Assembly (NCBI GenBank): GCA_016787575.1
Contig: JAEUUO010000013.1
Span: 1-64,000, forward strand
Direction of reading: 5' to 3'
Source: Saprospiraceae bacterium
GTDB lineage: Bacteria > Bacteroidota > Bacteroidia > Chitinophagales > Saprospiraceae
DNA: 64,000 nt
Positions 17,701-27,100 of the stretch are shown piece by piece. Under the pieces are notes generated by a model that did not search any database, was not told where the DNA came from, and saw nothing but the letters and a program-made list of their open reading frames with translations. Each line of letters opens with the position of its first letter. Positions within the stretch are counted from its first letter, which is position 1. The translations under genes and the position numbers were made by a program.

Positions 17701-17929
17701 CACCATCATTAAAGGCTCTACGGATCGACTCAGTCCTATATTGATGACAGCACTTACTGCCGGGCTCGCACTCGTTCCACTTGCAATCGCTGGGGATTTA
17801 CCCGGTAACGAAATTCAAAGTCCTATGGCAAAAGTGATCCTGGGTGGATTGCTAACCAGCACAGTGTTGAATATATTTATTGTGCCCATGGTTTATTTTA
17901 TGTCTAACAATAAAACAGTTTCTAAATGA
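14777..17929 (+). CDS. RND heavy-metal efflux pump (CusA/CzcA family)
   Basis: 1050 residues, the usual length, with 12 predicted membrane helices and two large periplasmic loops. It starts '[20 protein letters not shown]', and '[34 protein letters not shown]' is characteristic of the heavy-metal branch rather than of drug pumps. Helix 4 reads '[20 protein letters not shown]', with the acidic proton-relay residues in place. The second half has '[20 protein letters not shown]', as in CusA/CzcA. The pump takes a cation from the periplasm or membrane and drives it out with proton uptake. Which metal (Cu/Ag or Co/Zn/Cd) cannot be fixed from sequence; the His-rich neighbours fit either. Its stop overlaps the ATG of the channel gene by four bases (ATGA). 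Confidence 0.92.
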   Translation: [1050 protein letters not shown]

Positions 17930-19104
17930 GAATCACTTTTATCAAATTAATTTCAATTGCTTTTTTGATGGATATCCATGCACAATCTACTATTGATCAG
18001 GTGCTTGTTCAAATCGGGATGAACAATAAAACAATTCAAGCTACGACACAATACTATGAAGCTGCAAAAATTCAATTTAAAACGGGCAATACCCCTTCTA
18101 ATCCTTTTGTTGAATATGATTATCTTTCCGGCAGTCCGGCAAATGCCGGTAACCAGCATGACTTTTTAATTAAGCAACAAGTTGATTTTCCAACGAGCTA
18201 TATTAAAAAATCCCAACTTGCGAGTGAACAAATTGCTCAAACTGTTTTTCAAGTTACAGCCTTGCGACAGGATGTTTTATTGGAGGCTAAAAAATATTGT
18301 ATTCAACTAATTTATCACAACAGACTGCAAGCACAACTCAATGTACAAAAACAACGCACAGAAAAAATTCTTGCAGACTTTCAAACTAAAATGGAAAAAG
18401 GGGATGGAACCATTTTGGATGTCAACAAAGCCAAACTGCAATTAATTGACATCAAGAAGCAAACTCAGGAAAATCGTTCGGCCATCAATCAACTAAACCA
18501 AAAATTAATTGAATTGAACGGGGGAATTGAAATTACAGTAAAAGATACCATTTATCCAATGTTACCTACCATTCCTGAATTTGCTCAATTGGAATCTGAT
18601 TATGAACGGGTTGAACCGATTCTTAAAATATTACAACAACAACGAGTCATTCATCAAAAGCAATTGGAATTGAGTAAAGCAATGCGATTGCCTAAAATCG
18701 AACTCGGATATCATTATCAAGGTATTCTCGGTCAAAGCTATCATGGCATTCATACAGGAATATCATTGCCCCTTTGGGAAAACAAAAACACAGTAAAGCA
18801 TAAACAAGCTCAATTGCTTCTGAGTGATTTGGAATTAGATGCTCATAAAAACGAACATTACTATCACATCAAACACATCTATGAAAAATATACCAACCTT
18901 AAAATTAGTTTGCAGGAGTATCAAGCAGTTTTCCCTTCTTTAAATAATACCGCCTTGTTGACAAAAGCATTTGATTTAGGCGAACTAAGCACCATACAAT
19001 ATTTTACTGAACTAAATTATTACTCACAGTCTCTGACTAATTATTTACAAACCGAACGGGATTATTATGAAACAATTGCGGAATTGTATAAATACCAATT
19101 GTAG
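17926..19104 (+). CDS. TolC/CzcC-like outer-membrane efflux protein
   Basis: 392 residues with a signal peptide ('IAFLMDIHAQ'). Long amphipathic helices ('NKTIQATTQYYEAAKIQFK', 'KILADFQTKMEKGDGTILDVNKAKLQLIDIKKQ') and the strand segment 'PKIELGYHYQG' fit the OEP fold. The protein is at the short end for the family (about 410-480), as is common for CzcC-like members in Bacteroidota. It forms the trimeric channel of the tripartite metal pump. The four-base overlap with the pump gene indicates one transcript and coupled translation. Confidence 0.85.
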   Translation: MRITFIKLISIAFLMDIHAQSTIDQVLVQIGMNNKTIQATTQYYEAAKIQFKTGNTPSNPFVEYDYLSGSPANAGNQHDFLIKQQVDFPTSYIKKSQLASEQIAQTVFQVTALRQDVLLEAKKYCIQLIYHNRLQAQLNVQKQRTEKILADFQTKMEKGDGTILDVNKAKLQLIDIKKQTQENRSAINQLNQKLIELNGGIEITVKDTIYPMLPTIPEFAQLESDYERVEPILKILQQQRVIHQKQLELSKAMRLPKIELGYHYQGILGQSYHGIHTGISLPLWENKNTVKHKQAQLLLSDLELDAHKNEHYYHIKHIYEKYTNLKISLQEYQAVFPSLNNTALLTKAFDLGELSTIQYFTELNYYSQSLTNYLQTERDYYETIAELYKYQL

Positions 19105-19197
19105 TAAGGAAGTCTATAGTCTATAGTCTGTAGGTGAGGAATAATTCTGCAATGGTTCAATCCTGAAATCCTACAATGATAAAATTCAAAATTTAAA

Positions 19198-19231
19198 AAC
19201 AATTCATTAGTCTTTAGACTAATGAATTGTT
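19198..19231. terminator. Perfect 16-bp stem between convergent genes
   Basis: AACAATTCATTAGTCT pairs completely with AGACTAATGAATTGTT with two bases between. On the minus strand it is followed by a T-rich run (TTTAAATTTT); the plus strand has no clear T tract. It probably ends transcription of the beta-helix gene and perhaps of the efflux operon as well. Confidence 0.6.
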
Positions 19232-19272
19232 CAAATCCCAACATTAAAAATCCTGAGCATCCTAAAATCAGG

Positions 19273-19295
19273 TAATTCAGACAAGGTCTGAATTA
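19273..19295. repeat. Second hairpin in the convergent gap
   Basis: TAATTCAGAC and GTCTGAATTA form a perfect 10-bp stem around AAG. Part of the arm (ATTCAGACAA) recurs at about 19309. It lies 45 bp after the stop codon of the minus-strand gene and may act with the 19198 stem. Confidence 0.7.
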
Positions 19296-19339
19296 CTATA
19301 AATCCTGATTCAGACAAAAGGAGTCATGCATAATCCTTA

Positions 19340-21337
19340 CTAAAATTTAATAATTCGTTCAGAACGGAACATTGTTCCTTGCAGTATTTGCAATTCATAC
19401 ATTCCAGGAGGTATAGAACTGCAATCCAGTTCTAAATTTTCAAATGAAGTTTCTATTTTAATTAGCATCTGGCCAACAGAATTTAATAAATAGACTTGTT
19501 TTAATGACTTGATTGATGTCCTAACTTGCAATTGACCCGTAAATGGATTTGGATAAATTTGAATTCTATTAAGTTGATTTGAGTTTGATACATGCACCGG
19601 TAGGGTAGGACAATCCCTTTTTAGATTCATGCTGCGAATCAAATCGTCCAGATCAGCGCCAATGTCTTTTCCATCGCTGCTGTTTTTTGAGTAAGTACTG
19701 CTGCTTTTTAATTTATAATTTAAAAGATTTTGTGGTCCATTGTTAAAATCAACAAAAGCTACATCTGAATTTTTTGGAGGAAAATAATTCTGGCTGATGG
19801 TTTTAAAATTAGCGTACTTACTTGCATCTCCAGCGATCAATACATTTTTATGAAACTGCTTATTGGCATCGGTTACATCCGGAAAGTACATGGCAAATGT
19901 TGCATCACCTTGTTTTACCCCAGGCCCATAAATTCCCTGATAACCACCACTGGAAATGAAAGAGTTTACGATGTTGTTAGTAAAATGAAATCCATTCATC
20001 TTTTTATAAGCCCAGGTAATAGGACCGGTTTGAAAAATACTGTTGTGATCGATCATTAGATTTTCAGGTTCACCTAAATGAAATGCAGTCCCATCATTGG
20101 GTCCAGCTGTATTTTGATCTCCATACAAAGGGCCGTTTATATCTTCCAACACATTGTTCTGAATTAAAATGCGTTTGCTTCGGATTCCATTGCCATCATC
20201 ACTTCCTGAAATGGAGATACCTGCTCCCGTATGCCGGATATAATTATTTCGTATCGTAATATCACTGACATTCGCTTGTGGGGAAGCTCCATTTTCAGTG
20301 CGAATGGTCAATAGTATGGCATAACCACTTTGACCAATAGGTAAGTCGGCCCAACAATATTCCATTAAATTACCTTCCAGCAAAACGCGCGTTCCGGTTT
20401 TAAGTTCGAAAAGATTTTTTACTGTCCAATGTTTACCTTCATAGCTCGGGTCTTTGGTCCACCAATTTTTTGGTTTGCTAAAATGATTTTGTAAAATTTC
20501 AATATCAGAAGGTAGCAATCCGGGAATAGAAGTCCCGCCACCGCCAAAAAGTATGTTTTCACCGGAGGCTTCCAGATAGTTGTTGATGATTTTAAAAGGA
20601 CCAGGACCGTTAATTCCTGATATGGCTTGTGCATCAAAACCGATGCTGTGAAATTCAGAAATATGGCAATCCATAACAGCCCCATTTGTACAGTCCAATC
20701 GTATGCCGTATTTCATAATGGTGGCCTGGCTATGGCCATGCACATAACAACGATCCAATACCATCTGATTTGGAATTTGCCAAACCTGATTTTGAGATGT
20801 GCCAGAATTGCCAAAATTGATTAAACCGTAACTGTTTAGTACCGCAGCATGTGCACTGATTTCCAATCCTACCAGTCGATAATGATGAGCTCCTGGTTCT
20901 GTACTAAAACAAGGAATTCCTGATAAATTTGTAGTAACAATCGAAGGCATTGCCAATCGTTGTTCGGCTATATTGGGATCGTTTGTGCTTGCTTTTGGTT
21001 CAACTCGCTTGCCTTGATCTGGCAATAAATCCATTCTTGAACTGATGAGAACAATCCAACGACTACTAGCAGGTTTAACCGGTAAAACAAATCCACCCAT
21101 ATAAACAAAACCTGCATCAATTATAATAACAGTCCCCGGTTGAGCGTCATTCAATGCTTTTTGAAGATCTGTGTAATTTCTACCCGAAGGACCAACTGTT
21201 ATCCGCTTGTATCCTATAGTATCTGGAAAACAAGCTTCTACAGAAGCCGTATTCGGAAGTGTCGGTACTATTTGAGCAAAGCCAAAATTGATGGCAGCCA
21301 AACAAAACAAGATACTTAAAATAATAATCTTTTGCAT
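19340..21337 (-). CDS. T9SS-exported right-handed beta-helix protein
   Basis: 665 residues with a signal peptide ('FCLAAINFGFAQ'). 'VGPSGRNYTDLQKALNDAQPG' (about 48-68) is the usual opening of pectate-lyase-like parallel beta-helices. Repeated rungs follow: 'LDRCYVHGHSQATIMKYGI', 'IINNYLEASGENILFGGGG', 'IRNNYIRHTGAGISISGS', 'IQNNVLEDINGP', 'IDHNSIFQTGP'. The C-terminal about 75 residues are a T9SS type A sorting domain ('IQIYPNPFTGQLQVRTSIKS', 'IPPGMYELQILQG'). Known relatives are polysaccharide lyases, epimerases and non-enzymatic adhesins; no clear lyase triad was picked out, so the substrate is open. It converges with the metal-efflux operon and is a single-gene unit. Confidence 0.8.
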   Translation of the reverse strand: MQKIIILSILFCLAAINFGFAQIVPTLPNTASVEACFPDTIGYKRITVGPSGRNYTDLQKALNDAQPGTVIIIDAGFVYMGGFVLPVKPASSRWIVLISSRMDLLPDQGKRVEPKASTNDPNIAEQRLAMPSIVTTNLSGIPCFSTEPGAHHYRLVGLEISAHAAVLNSYGLINFGNSGTSQNQVWQIPNQMVLDRCYVHGHSQATIMKYGIRLDCTNGAVMDCHISEFHSIGFDAQAISGINGPGPFKIINNYLEASGENILFGGGGTSIPGLLPSDIEILQNHFSKPKNWWTKDPSYEGKHWTVKNLFELKTGTRVLLEGNLMEYCWADLPIGQSGYAILLTIRTENGASPQANVSDITIRNNYIRHTGAGISISGSDDGNGIRSKRILIQNNVLEDINGPLYGDQNTAGPNDGTAFHLGEPENLMIDHNSIFQTGPITWAYKKMNGFHFTNNIVNSFISSGGYQGIYGPGVKQGDATFAMYFPDVTDANKQFHKNVLIAGDASKYANFKTISQNYFPPKNSDVAFVDFNNGPQNLLNYKLKSSSTYSKNSSDGKDIGADLDDLIRSMNLKRDCPTLPVHVSNSNQLNRIQIYPNPFTGQLQVRTSIKSLKQVYLLNSVGQMLIKIETSFENLELDCSSIPPGMYELQILQGTMFRSERIIKF

Positions 21338-21448
21338 AGAAATACAAGATACCCTGGAATTTCTTTCTTAGGAAAAAATAATTTCTCGCAGAGTCGCAAA
21401 GGCGCAAAGAAAAACATGAACAAAGGAAAGACCATTGGCAATTAATAA

Positions 21449-21518
21449 TTAACCATTTACAACTAACAACTACCACCTACCAACTACCAACTACCAACCA
21501 TCAACTACATACTATCAC
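21449..21518. repeat. Tandem CAACTACC/CAACTAAC array in the gap between two minus-strand genes
   Basis: About nine imperfect units occur, from AACTAACAACTACCACCTAC to ACTACATACTATCACC. Just upstream (21383-21412) is CGCAGAGTCGCAAAGGCGCA, a form often dispersed in Bacteroidota genomes. Together with the heptamer array below they fill the 314-bp gap; no gene is seen in it. Confidence 0.75.
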
Positions 21519-21530
21519 CTAAATTTTAAC

Positions 21531-21628
21531 TTTAGCCTTTAGCCTTTAGCCTTTAGCCTCTAGCCTCTAGCCTCTAGCCTTTAGCCTTTAGCCTCTAGCC
21601 TCTAGCCTCTAGCCTTTAGCCTTTAGCC
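21531..21628. repeat. Fourteen tandem heptamers TYTAGCC
   Basis: Exactly 14 seven-base units occur in phase, in the order four TTTAGCC, three TCTAGCC, two TTTAGCC, three TCTAGCC, two TTTAGCC. The alternating blocks point to duplication of a larger 35-bp block (five units) as well as of the heptamer. It is followed by TATCAACTAACAACTACC and then by the stop codon of the cyclase gene. Confidence 0.95.
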
Positions 21629-21651
21629 TATCAACTAACAACTACCACCTA

Positions 21652-23559
21652 TCAACTATCCTCCTTCATTCCTTCCACAAAATACATATCAATTTCTCCT
21701 TTATTTTTTGCTAAAATTTTTCCTCGGTAGGTACAATGATATTTGTGTTTGATGATTTCGTATGTAGAACCGGAGATATTTATTTTGCCTTCTAAGCCTT
21801 GGTGTTCCATCGCAGCAGCAACATTGACGGTGTCACCCCAGATATCGTATGCAAATTTAATGATCCCAACAATTCCTGCTACAACTGGACCGGTATGTAT
21901 GCCAATCCGTAATTGAAAATAGGGTAAGTTTTGTGCCTCACGTTCCTTGCGGTGATTCTTCATAAATTCCTGAATTTCAAATGCCGCCTGAATCACATCA
22001 TCTGCATTTGTTTTATTGGGTACAGGAAGTCCACCTGCACACATGTAACTGTCACCAATGGTTTTGATTTTTTCAATATTGTATTTAGAAACTATTTTAT
22101 CAAATGCACTGTAGAAATAGTTGATTTCTTTAACCAGATTGTGAGCAGTAAGTTGCTCACTGGCAATCGTAAAATTTTTAAAATCTGTAAACATGGCTGT
22201 GACTTCATCATAACTTTTTGCTTCTGCAAATCCTTTGCTTTTAAGTTCTTCAGCAGTTTCTTCCGGTAAAATATTTAATAACAATTCATCGCTTCTTTTT
22301 TTTGCCCGCGATACATTTATTTTTTGGCGAATGGCAACAATAGAAATTATTATCATTATTAGGGCTCCTGCAATCCAACCATTTCTGATTTTTTTTTGTT
22401 GACGAAGTTCAAATTCTTTTTGCTCAATTTCGTTAATGTGATTTTGAACTTCAACACGGTATTTTGCGCCGCTGATCGCCAACTGATTTCGTTGAGTGGC
22501 AAAGCTATCTTTAGCCATCGATGCTGAATCTAAATACAAATAAGCGGCTTTTAAATTACCATTTGCAGCATAAGCACTTGAAAGGTTTCTGTAAATGTTT
22601 TTCATTACATAATAATTCTTTAGTAAGCCTTTTTTAGCAATGATATCATAGGCTTCTAAAGATAGGTGCATTGCAGCTTTTGGATTATTTTGAATGCGGC
22701 GGATGTCACTCAACATAGATTTTGCCATGGCTAAATCAACCATTTCTCGATATCTGGTACTTATTTCGATGTTTCGTTCTATCAATGGAATTGCTAAATC
22801 ATATTTTTTTTGCATATAATAAATATTGGCAATATTGCCACTGATTATTCCAATCCATACATCTGATTTTTGTTTAATCGCAAATTCTTCTGCTAAATGA
22901 AAATAATAAAGTGCAGAATCAAATTGATTTAAACTGCGATAGCAATAAGCAATCGAATTGGTTTTTGAAATGATATTATCAATTTGATCATGTGGTGTTG
23001 AATTCAACATTTCCAGATAAAAAGATTTAGCTGTTTGATAATCCCCAAAGTATTGATGTTTGCTGCCATAGTCAAAGGTGTATTCACCTTTATTGGGAAA
23101 TTCATCCAATTTAAATTCAGAATATAATGAATAAGCTTGTGCAAATTGTTCAATAGCTTGACTAAATTCTTTATGCTCCCAATAATAATAGCCAAGCAAC
23201 TGGCGGGCCTCCGTTAATACATAATCTTCTTTGCACAAACGTGCTTCTTGAATGAGTTCATTTAATTCGATCGGGATGGTTGGGTTGTGTTTGTCATCAA
23301 AAAACAAAAGTTTGAGTCTTGACCACATAAAGAATAATTTTAAGGAGGATTCTTTTGAATCCATAGACCATTGTTTGAGTTGTCGCAAACAATCTTGCCG
23401 GGAAGCAGAGTCCATTGAATGGAAGGTCTCCTCAAAGTTTCGGATGCTTTGAATACGGTAGCTAAATGAAGGATTTGATAAACTGTCTGGATAAACAATT
23501 GTAGCAAAAGCCATTAAGCTTAAAAGTAAAAAACACAGGCACAACCGTAAATGGAGCAT
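21652..23559 (-). CDS. TPR-containing membrane-bound class III nucleotide cyclase, catalytic Arg missing
   Basis: 635 residues. An N-terminal signal/anchor ('LCFLLLSLMAFATIV') is followed by about seven TPR-like helical pairs (about 90-370), a coiled segment, one membrane helix (about 392-412, 'GWIAGALIMIIISIVAI') and a class III cyclase domain (about 425-630). The two metal Asp are present in 'AMFTDFKNFT' and 'IGDSYMCAGG'. The Lys in 'EKIKTIGD' and the Asp in 'AYDIWGDTVN' are those that select ATP. The usual 'NVASRM' reads 'NVAAAM' here, so the transition-state Arg is Ala (codon GCG). This layout, with a periplasmic TPR sensor and cytoplasmic cyclase, is common in Bacteroidota. Activity may be low or lost. 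The last codons lie against a tandem repeat. Confidence 0.88.
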   Translation of the reverse strand: MLHLRLCLCFLLLSLMAFATIVYPDSLSNPSFSYRIQSIRNFEETFHSMDSASRQDCLRQLKQWSMDSKESSLKLFFMWSRLKLLFFDDKHNPTIPIELNELIQEARLCKEDYVLTEARQLLGYYYWEHKEFSQAIEQFAQAYSLYSEFKLDEFPNKGEYTFDYGSKHQYFGDYQTAKSFYLEMLNSTPHDQIDNIISKTNSIAYCYRSLNQFDSALYYFHLAEEFAIKQKSDVWIGIISGNIANIYYMQKKYDLAIPLIERNIEISTRYREMVDLAMAKSMLSDIRRIQNNPKAAMHLSLEAYDIIAKKGLLKNYYVMKNIYRNLSSAYAANGNLKAAYLYLDSASMAKDSFATQRNQLAISGAKYRVEVQNHINEIEQKEFELRQQKKIRNGWIAGALIMIIISIVAIRQKINVSRAKKRSDELLLNILPEETAEELKSKGFAEAKSYDEVTAMFTDFKNFTIASEQLTAHNLVKEINYFYSAFDKIVSKYNIEKIKTIGDSYMCAGGLPVPNKTNADDVIQAAFEIQEFMKNHRKEREAQNLPYFQLRIGIHTGPVVAGIVGIIKFAYDIWGDTVNVAAAMEHQGLEGKINISGSTYEIIKHKYHCTYRGKILAKNKGEIDMYFVEGMKEDS

Positions 23560-24103
23560 AAAAAAATGGAAGTGTTTATCAAATGTAATTCCCTTAATTC
23601 AAATTGGATAAATATTCTTTAAATAGTGCGTATAAGTTTTCTAAAAATTAAAACCCTTAAAGGCTTCTAAGGATTTTATAAAAAATCGCTTTAATATATG
23701 GGATTATAAGAATAAATAAATGAAACAGAGATTAGCAAACAATTCTTGTCATATTGATCCGGTCTGTAATTCATGGAAAGAATCCTTATGCATGATGTTT
23801 TAGGATCATTCACAACGATAAGAATAAAGGGGTACATCATATCTTAAAATTTGCTTAGAGCGAGATGGATTTTAGCTTTATATATTGTCGCAACGCATAA
23901 AATATTATGTAAAATTGTAATTATATTATGGTAGTTTAATATATATAATTAATATAAAATGAACCAAATATAAAAAAATAAAAAATTTATATGAAAATAA
24001 TTCATTTAATGATGCAATCTTGAAGAAGCCTGGTTATTTTTGCTCGATTAGACTGTCGAAGCCAGTCTAGTGGTATTTTTATATAGAACCTAACTCAAAT
24101 CTC
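23560..24103. other. 544-bp AT-rich divergent gap; hairpin before the giant gene
   Basis: No gene is seen. The left end should hold the cyclase promoter and the right end that of the giant surface protein. At 24048-24070 TTAGACTG pairs with CAGTCTAG around a 7-base loop, followed by TGGTATTTTTAT, 23 bases before the ATG at 24104. It resembles a terminator or attenuator in the leader. Confidence 0.6.
23580..23587 (-). promoter_or_regulatory. TAnnTTTG box upstream of the cyclase gene
   Basis: On the minus strand the sequence is TACATTTG, 20 bases before the ATG at 23559. It matches the Bacteroidota -7 element; no well-spaced -33 element was identified. Confidence 0.45.
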
Positions 24104-27100
24104 ATGAAAAGACGTAGTCCTGTTGGATTTACTATTAGATTCATTTGTATCCTCTTTCTATCCCTGGGGTCTTATTTACATGTATCCGCTCAGGTAGATG
24201 TCAATTCTTCTGGAGGTACTATGATGGCCAGTTATACGACCTTGGCCGATGCGTTTATGGCAATTAATTCCGGGACACACACAGGAACAATTACCATTAA
24301 CATTTCAGGAAATACTACAGAGCCTGCAGCTGGAGCAATTTTGAACGCAAGTGGAGCTGGAGCTGCTAGTTATTCCTCAATTCTTGTAAAACCAACAGGA
24401 GGCGCTACCAGAACCATAATTGGTGCTGCAAATGCTGGATTTCCCTTGATTGATTTGAACGGAGCTGACAATGTAACATTTGATGGCTTAAATACAGGGG
24501 GTAATGCTTTAACAATTGAAAATACTACCATTTCCGCAACTACAGGTACGTCTACAATTCGATTGCAAGCGGATGCAACCAACAATACCTTTATCAGATG
24601 TACGGTCAATGGGGCTGGAACCATGTCTGTTGGTACCAATGGAGGTAATTTTTATTTTGGAGCAGTTTCTACTACAACTGGAAATGACAACAATCTGATT
24701 TCAAATTGTAAAATCGGGCCCAGTGCTGGAAATCCATTTACTAAAGGTGTTTATAGTAACGGAACCACAACAACTGTTGCTCAATACAACAGCAACAATA
24801 CGGTTACAAACTGTGAGATCTATGATTATTTCGGAGTTTCTACTCAATCTGCTGGTATTTACATAACAACAGGATCCACTAATTGGACCATCACCAATAA
24901 TAAATTATACCAAACTACTACTAAAACCCAGGTTACTACTGGAACAATTCATGCTGGAATCCAATTAGCAAGTACAAATATTGTTGGATGTGTTATTACT
25001 GGAAACACCATCGGTTTTTCAAGTGCTGCAGGAACAGGGCAATACAGTATCGTAGGAGTGTCAACCTCATCAAGAATGGTGGGTATCTATTCATCAGCCC
25101 TAGGAACAACAGAACCTACTATCATTTCAAACAATACCATTCAAAATATAAGTTTATCAGGTGCTTTGTTAGGTACTACTACCACAACATCGGCATTTAT
25201 AGGTATTCAAATTGCTAGTGGATGGGTATTGGAGTGTAATAATAATACTGTAGGTAGTTTGGATGGTTCGAAAACAATCAGTATAACTACATCTTCCACT
25301 TCTACTTCAGAAATGTATGGCATTTACAGCAGTGTTTCTATTTCAGCACAAACCGATTTTAAAAATAATAAAATTGGTTCTCTTACCTACACCAATACCG
25401 GTACCATCGCTTGTGGAATCATCGGTATGAGAGCTGGTAATACTGCAGGAAATACTTTGAATATTGAAAACAATATAATAGGTGGCGTAGGGGGAGAATT
25501 GAAAACAGTAAACAATTCGGCTACTGCAACCTTAAATGGAAATACCGTGATTGGTATTTATGTACAAACATCTACCTCAACCATTCGCAACAATGTTATT
25601 TCTAATTTAACAACTAACAATCAATCTACTGGTACAACAACAACTGCATCGGTTCAGGGTATTTATATTTCATCTGCTGCCAATGGAAGTCTCATTGAAG
25701 GAAATACTATTCATTCCTTATCAAATACTTCACCGGCAGCAAACTGTTGGGTGAATGGGATTACTGTATCAACAACAACTGCTATCGTTAATTTTAATGC
25801 AAACTTTATTCACTCGTTAAATATTACGGGTACAGGTACAACTTCAACAATCAATGGTATCTATGTGAGTGGTGGTACTTCTAACTTTGTAAACAACATG
25901 ATTCGCCTCGGTTATAATTCCGCAGGTACCTCCATAACAAGTGGATTGCAATTCAATGGAATTTTTGAAAGTTCAGGTACAAATAATTTCTTTTTTAACT
26001 CAATTTATGTTGGCGGAACTGGGGTAGCAACATTAAGTAATAATACGTTTGCGTTTTTTAGCAATGCTACGACAACGACCCGTTATTACGGAAATAATAT
26101 TTTTTACAATGCCAGATCAAATGCGGCTTCTACAGGTAAACACTATGCAATTAAAATTGCTGGAACCGCTCCGAATCCTGCTGGTACTACCATTAATTTT
26201 AATGATTATCTGGCTGATGGGACCGGCGGTGTTTTAGGACAATATAATTTGGTTGATCAAACAACTTTAGCTGCCTGGAGGATAGCTACAGGCCAGGATT
26301 GTAACAGCATTTCATCAAACCCTAAATTTGTAAATCCTACCGGCAACAGTTCAACGGTTGATTTACACATCAATACAGGCATGGCAACCCCTGTAGAGGG
26401 TGCAGGTCAAGCTGTCGGATTTGTTACGACTGATTTTGACGGTCAATCCAGAGCATCATTTTCTCCAACCGATATCGGAGCAGATGCAGGTAATTTTATT
26501 TTATTAGATGTTTCACCTCCAGTTATTAATTACATTCCACTAATCAGTGCATGTGGTACAGGAAATCAAATTTTAGCTCCCGTTACAATTATTGACGCAA
26601 CTGGAGTTCCAACAGGAGGAGCGACCAGACCCCGTATATATTATCGCAAAAATGCTGGCTCTTGGTTTTCAAGTCCGGGTGTTTTGTTGACTGGAACCGG
26701 ACAAAACGGAGATTGGCAATTTACAATTTTTGCATCTGATATGGCTGGTTTGGCTTTAGGCGATGTCATTGATTATTATGTAATTGCCCAGGATATGGCG
26801 GTGCCGATCAACATCATTTCAAGTCCTTGTGGCGCAGTTGCTACAGATGTCAATACAGTAAGTACAGCACCAACTATGTTAAATACCATTGTGGTAAAAG
26901 ATCCAATGTCTGGCTTATATACTGTTGGTATCGGTGGAAATTATACCTCACTTACAGCTGCCATTGCAGATTACAACAATCGTTGCTTAGTTGGACCAGT
27001 TACTTTTTCATTAATTGATAATACTTATCCTTCTGAAACATTTCCGATTTCAATTAATGCAATCAGCGGACAATCTTCCGTAAATACAACCACTATCAAA

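Noticed and set aside
21531..21628. Possible CRISPR-like array
   Set aside because: The units are seven bases with no spacers, and there are no cas genes in the window.
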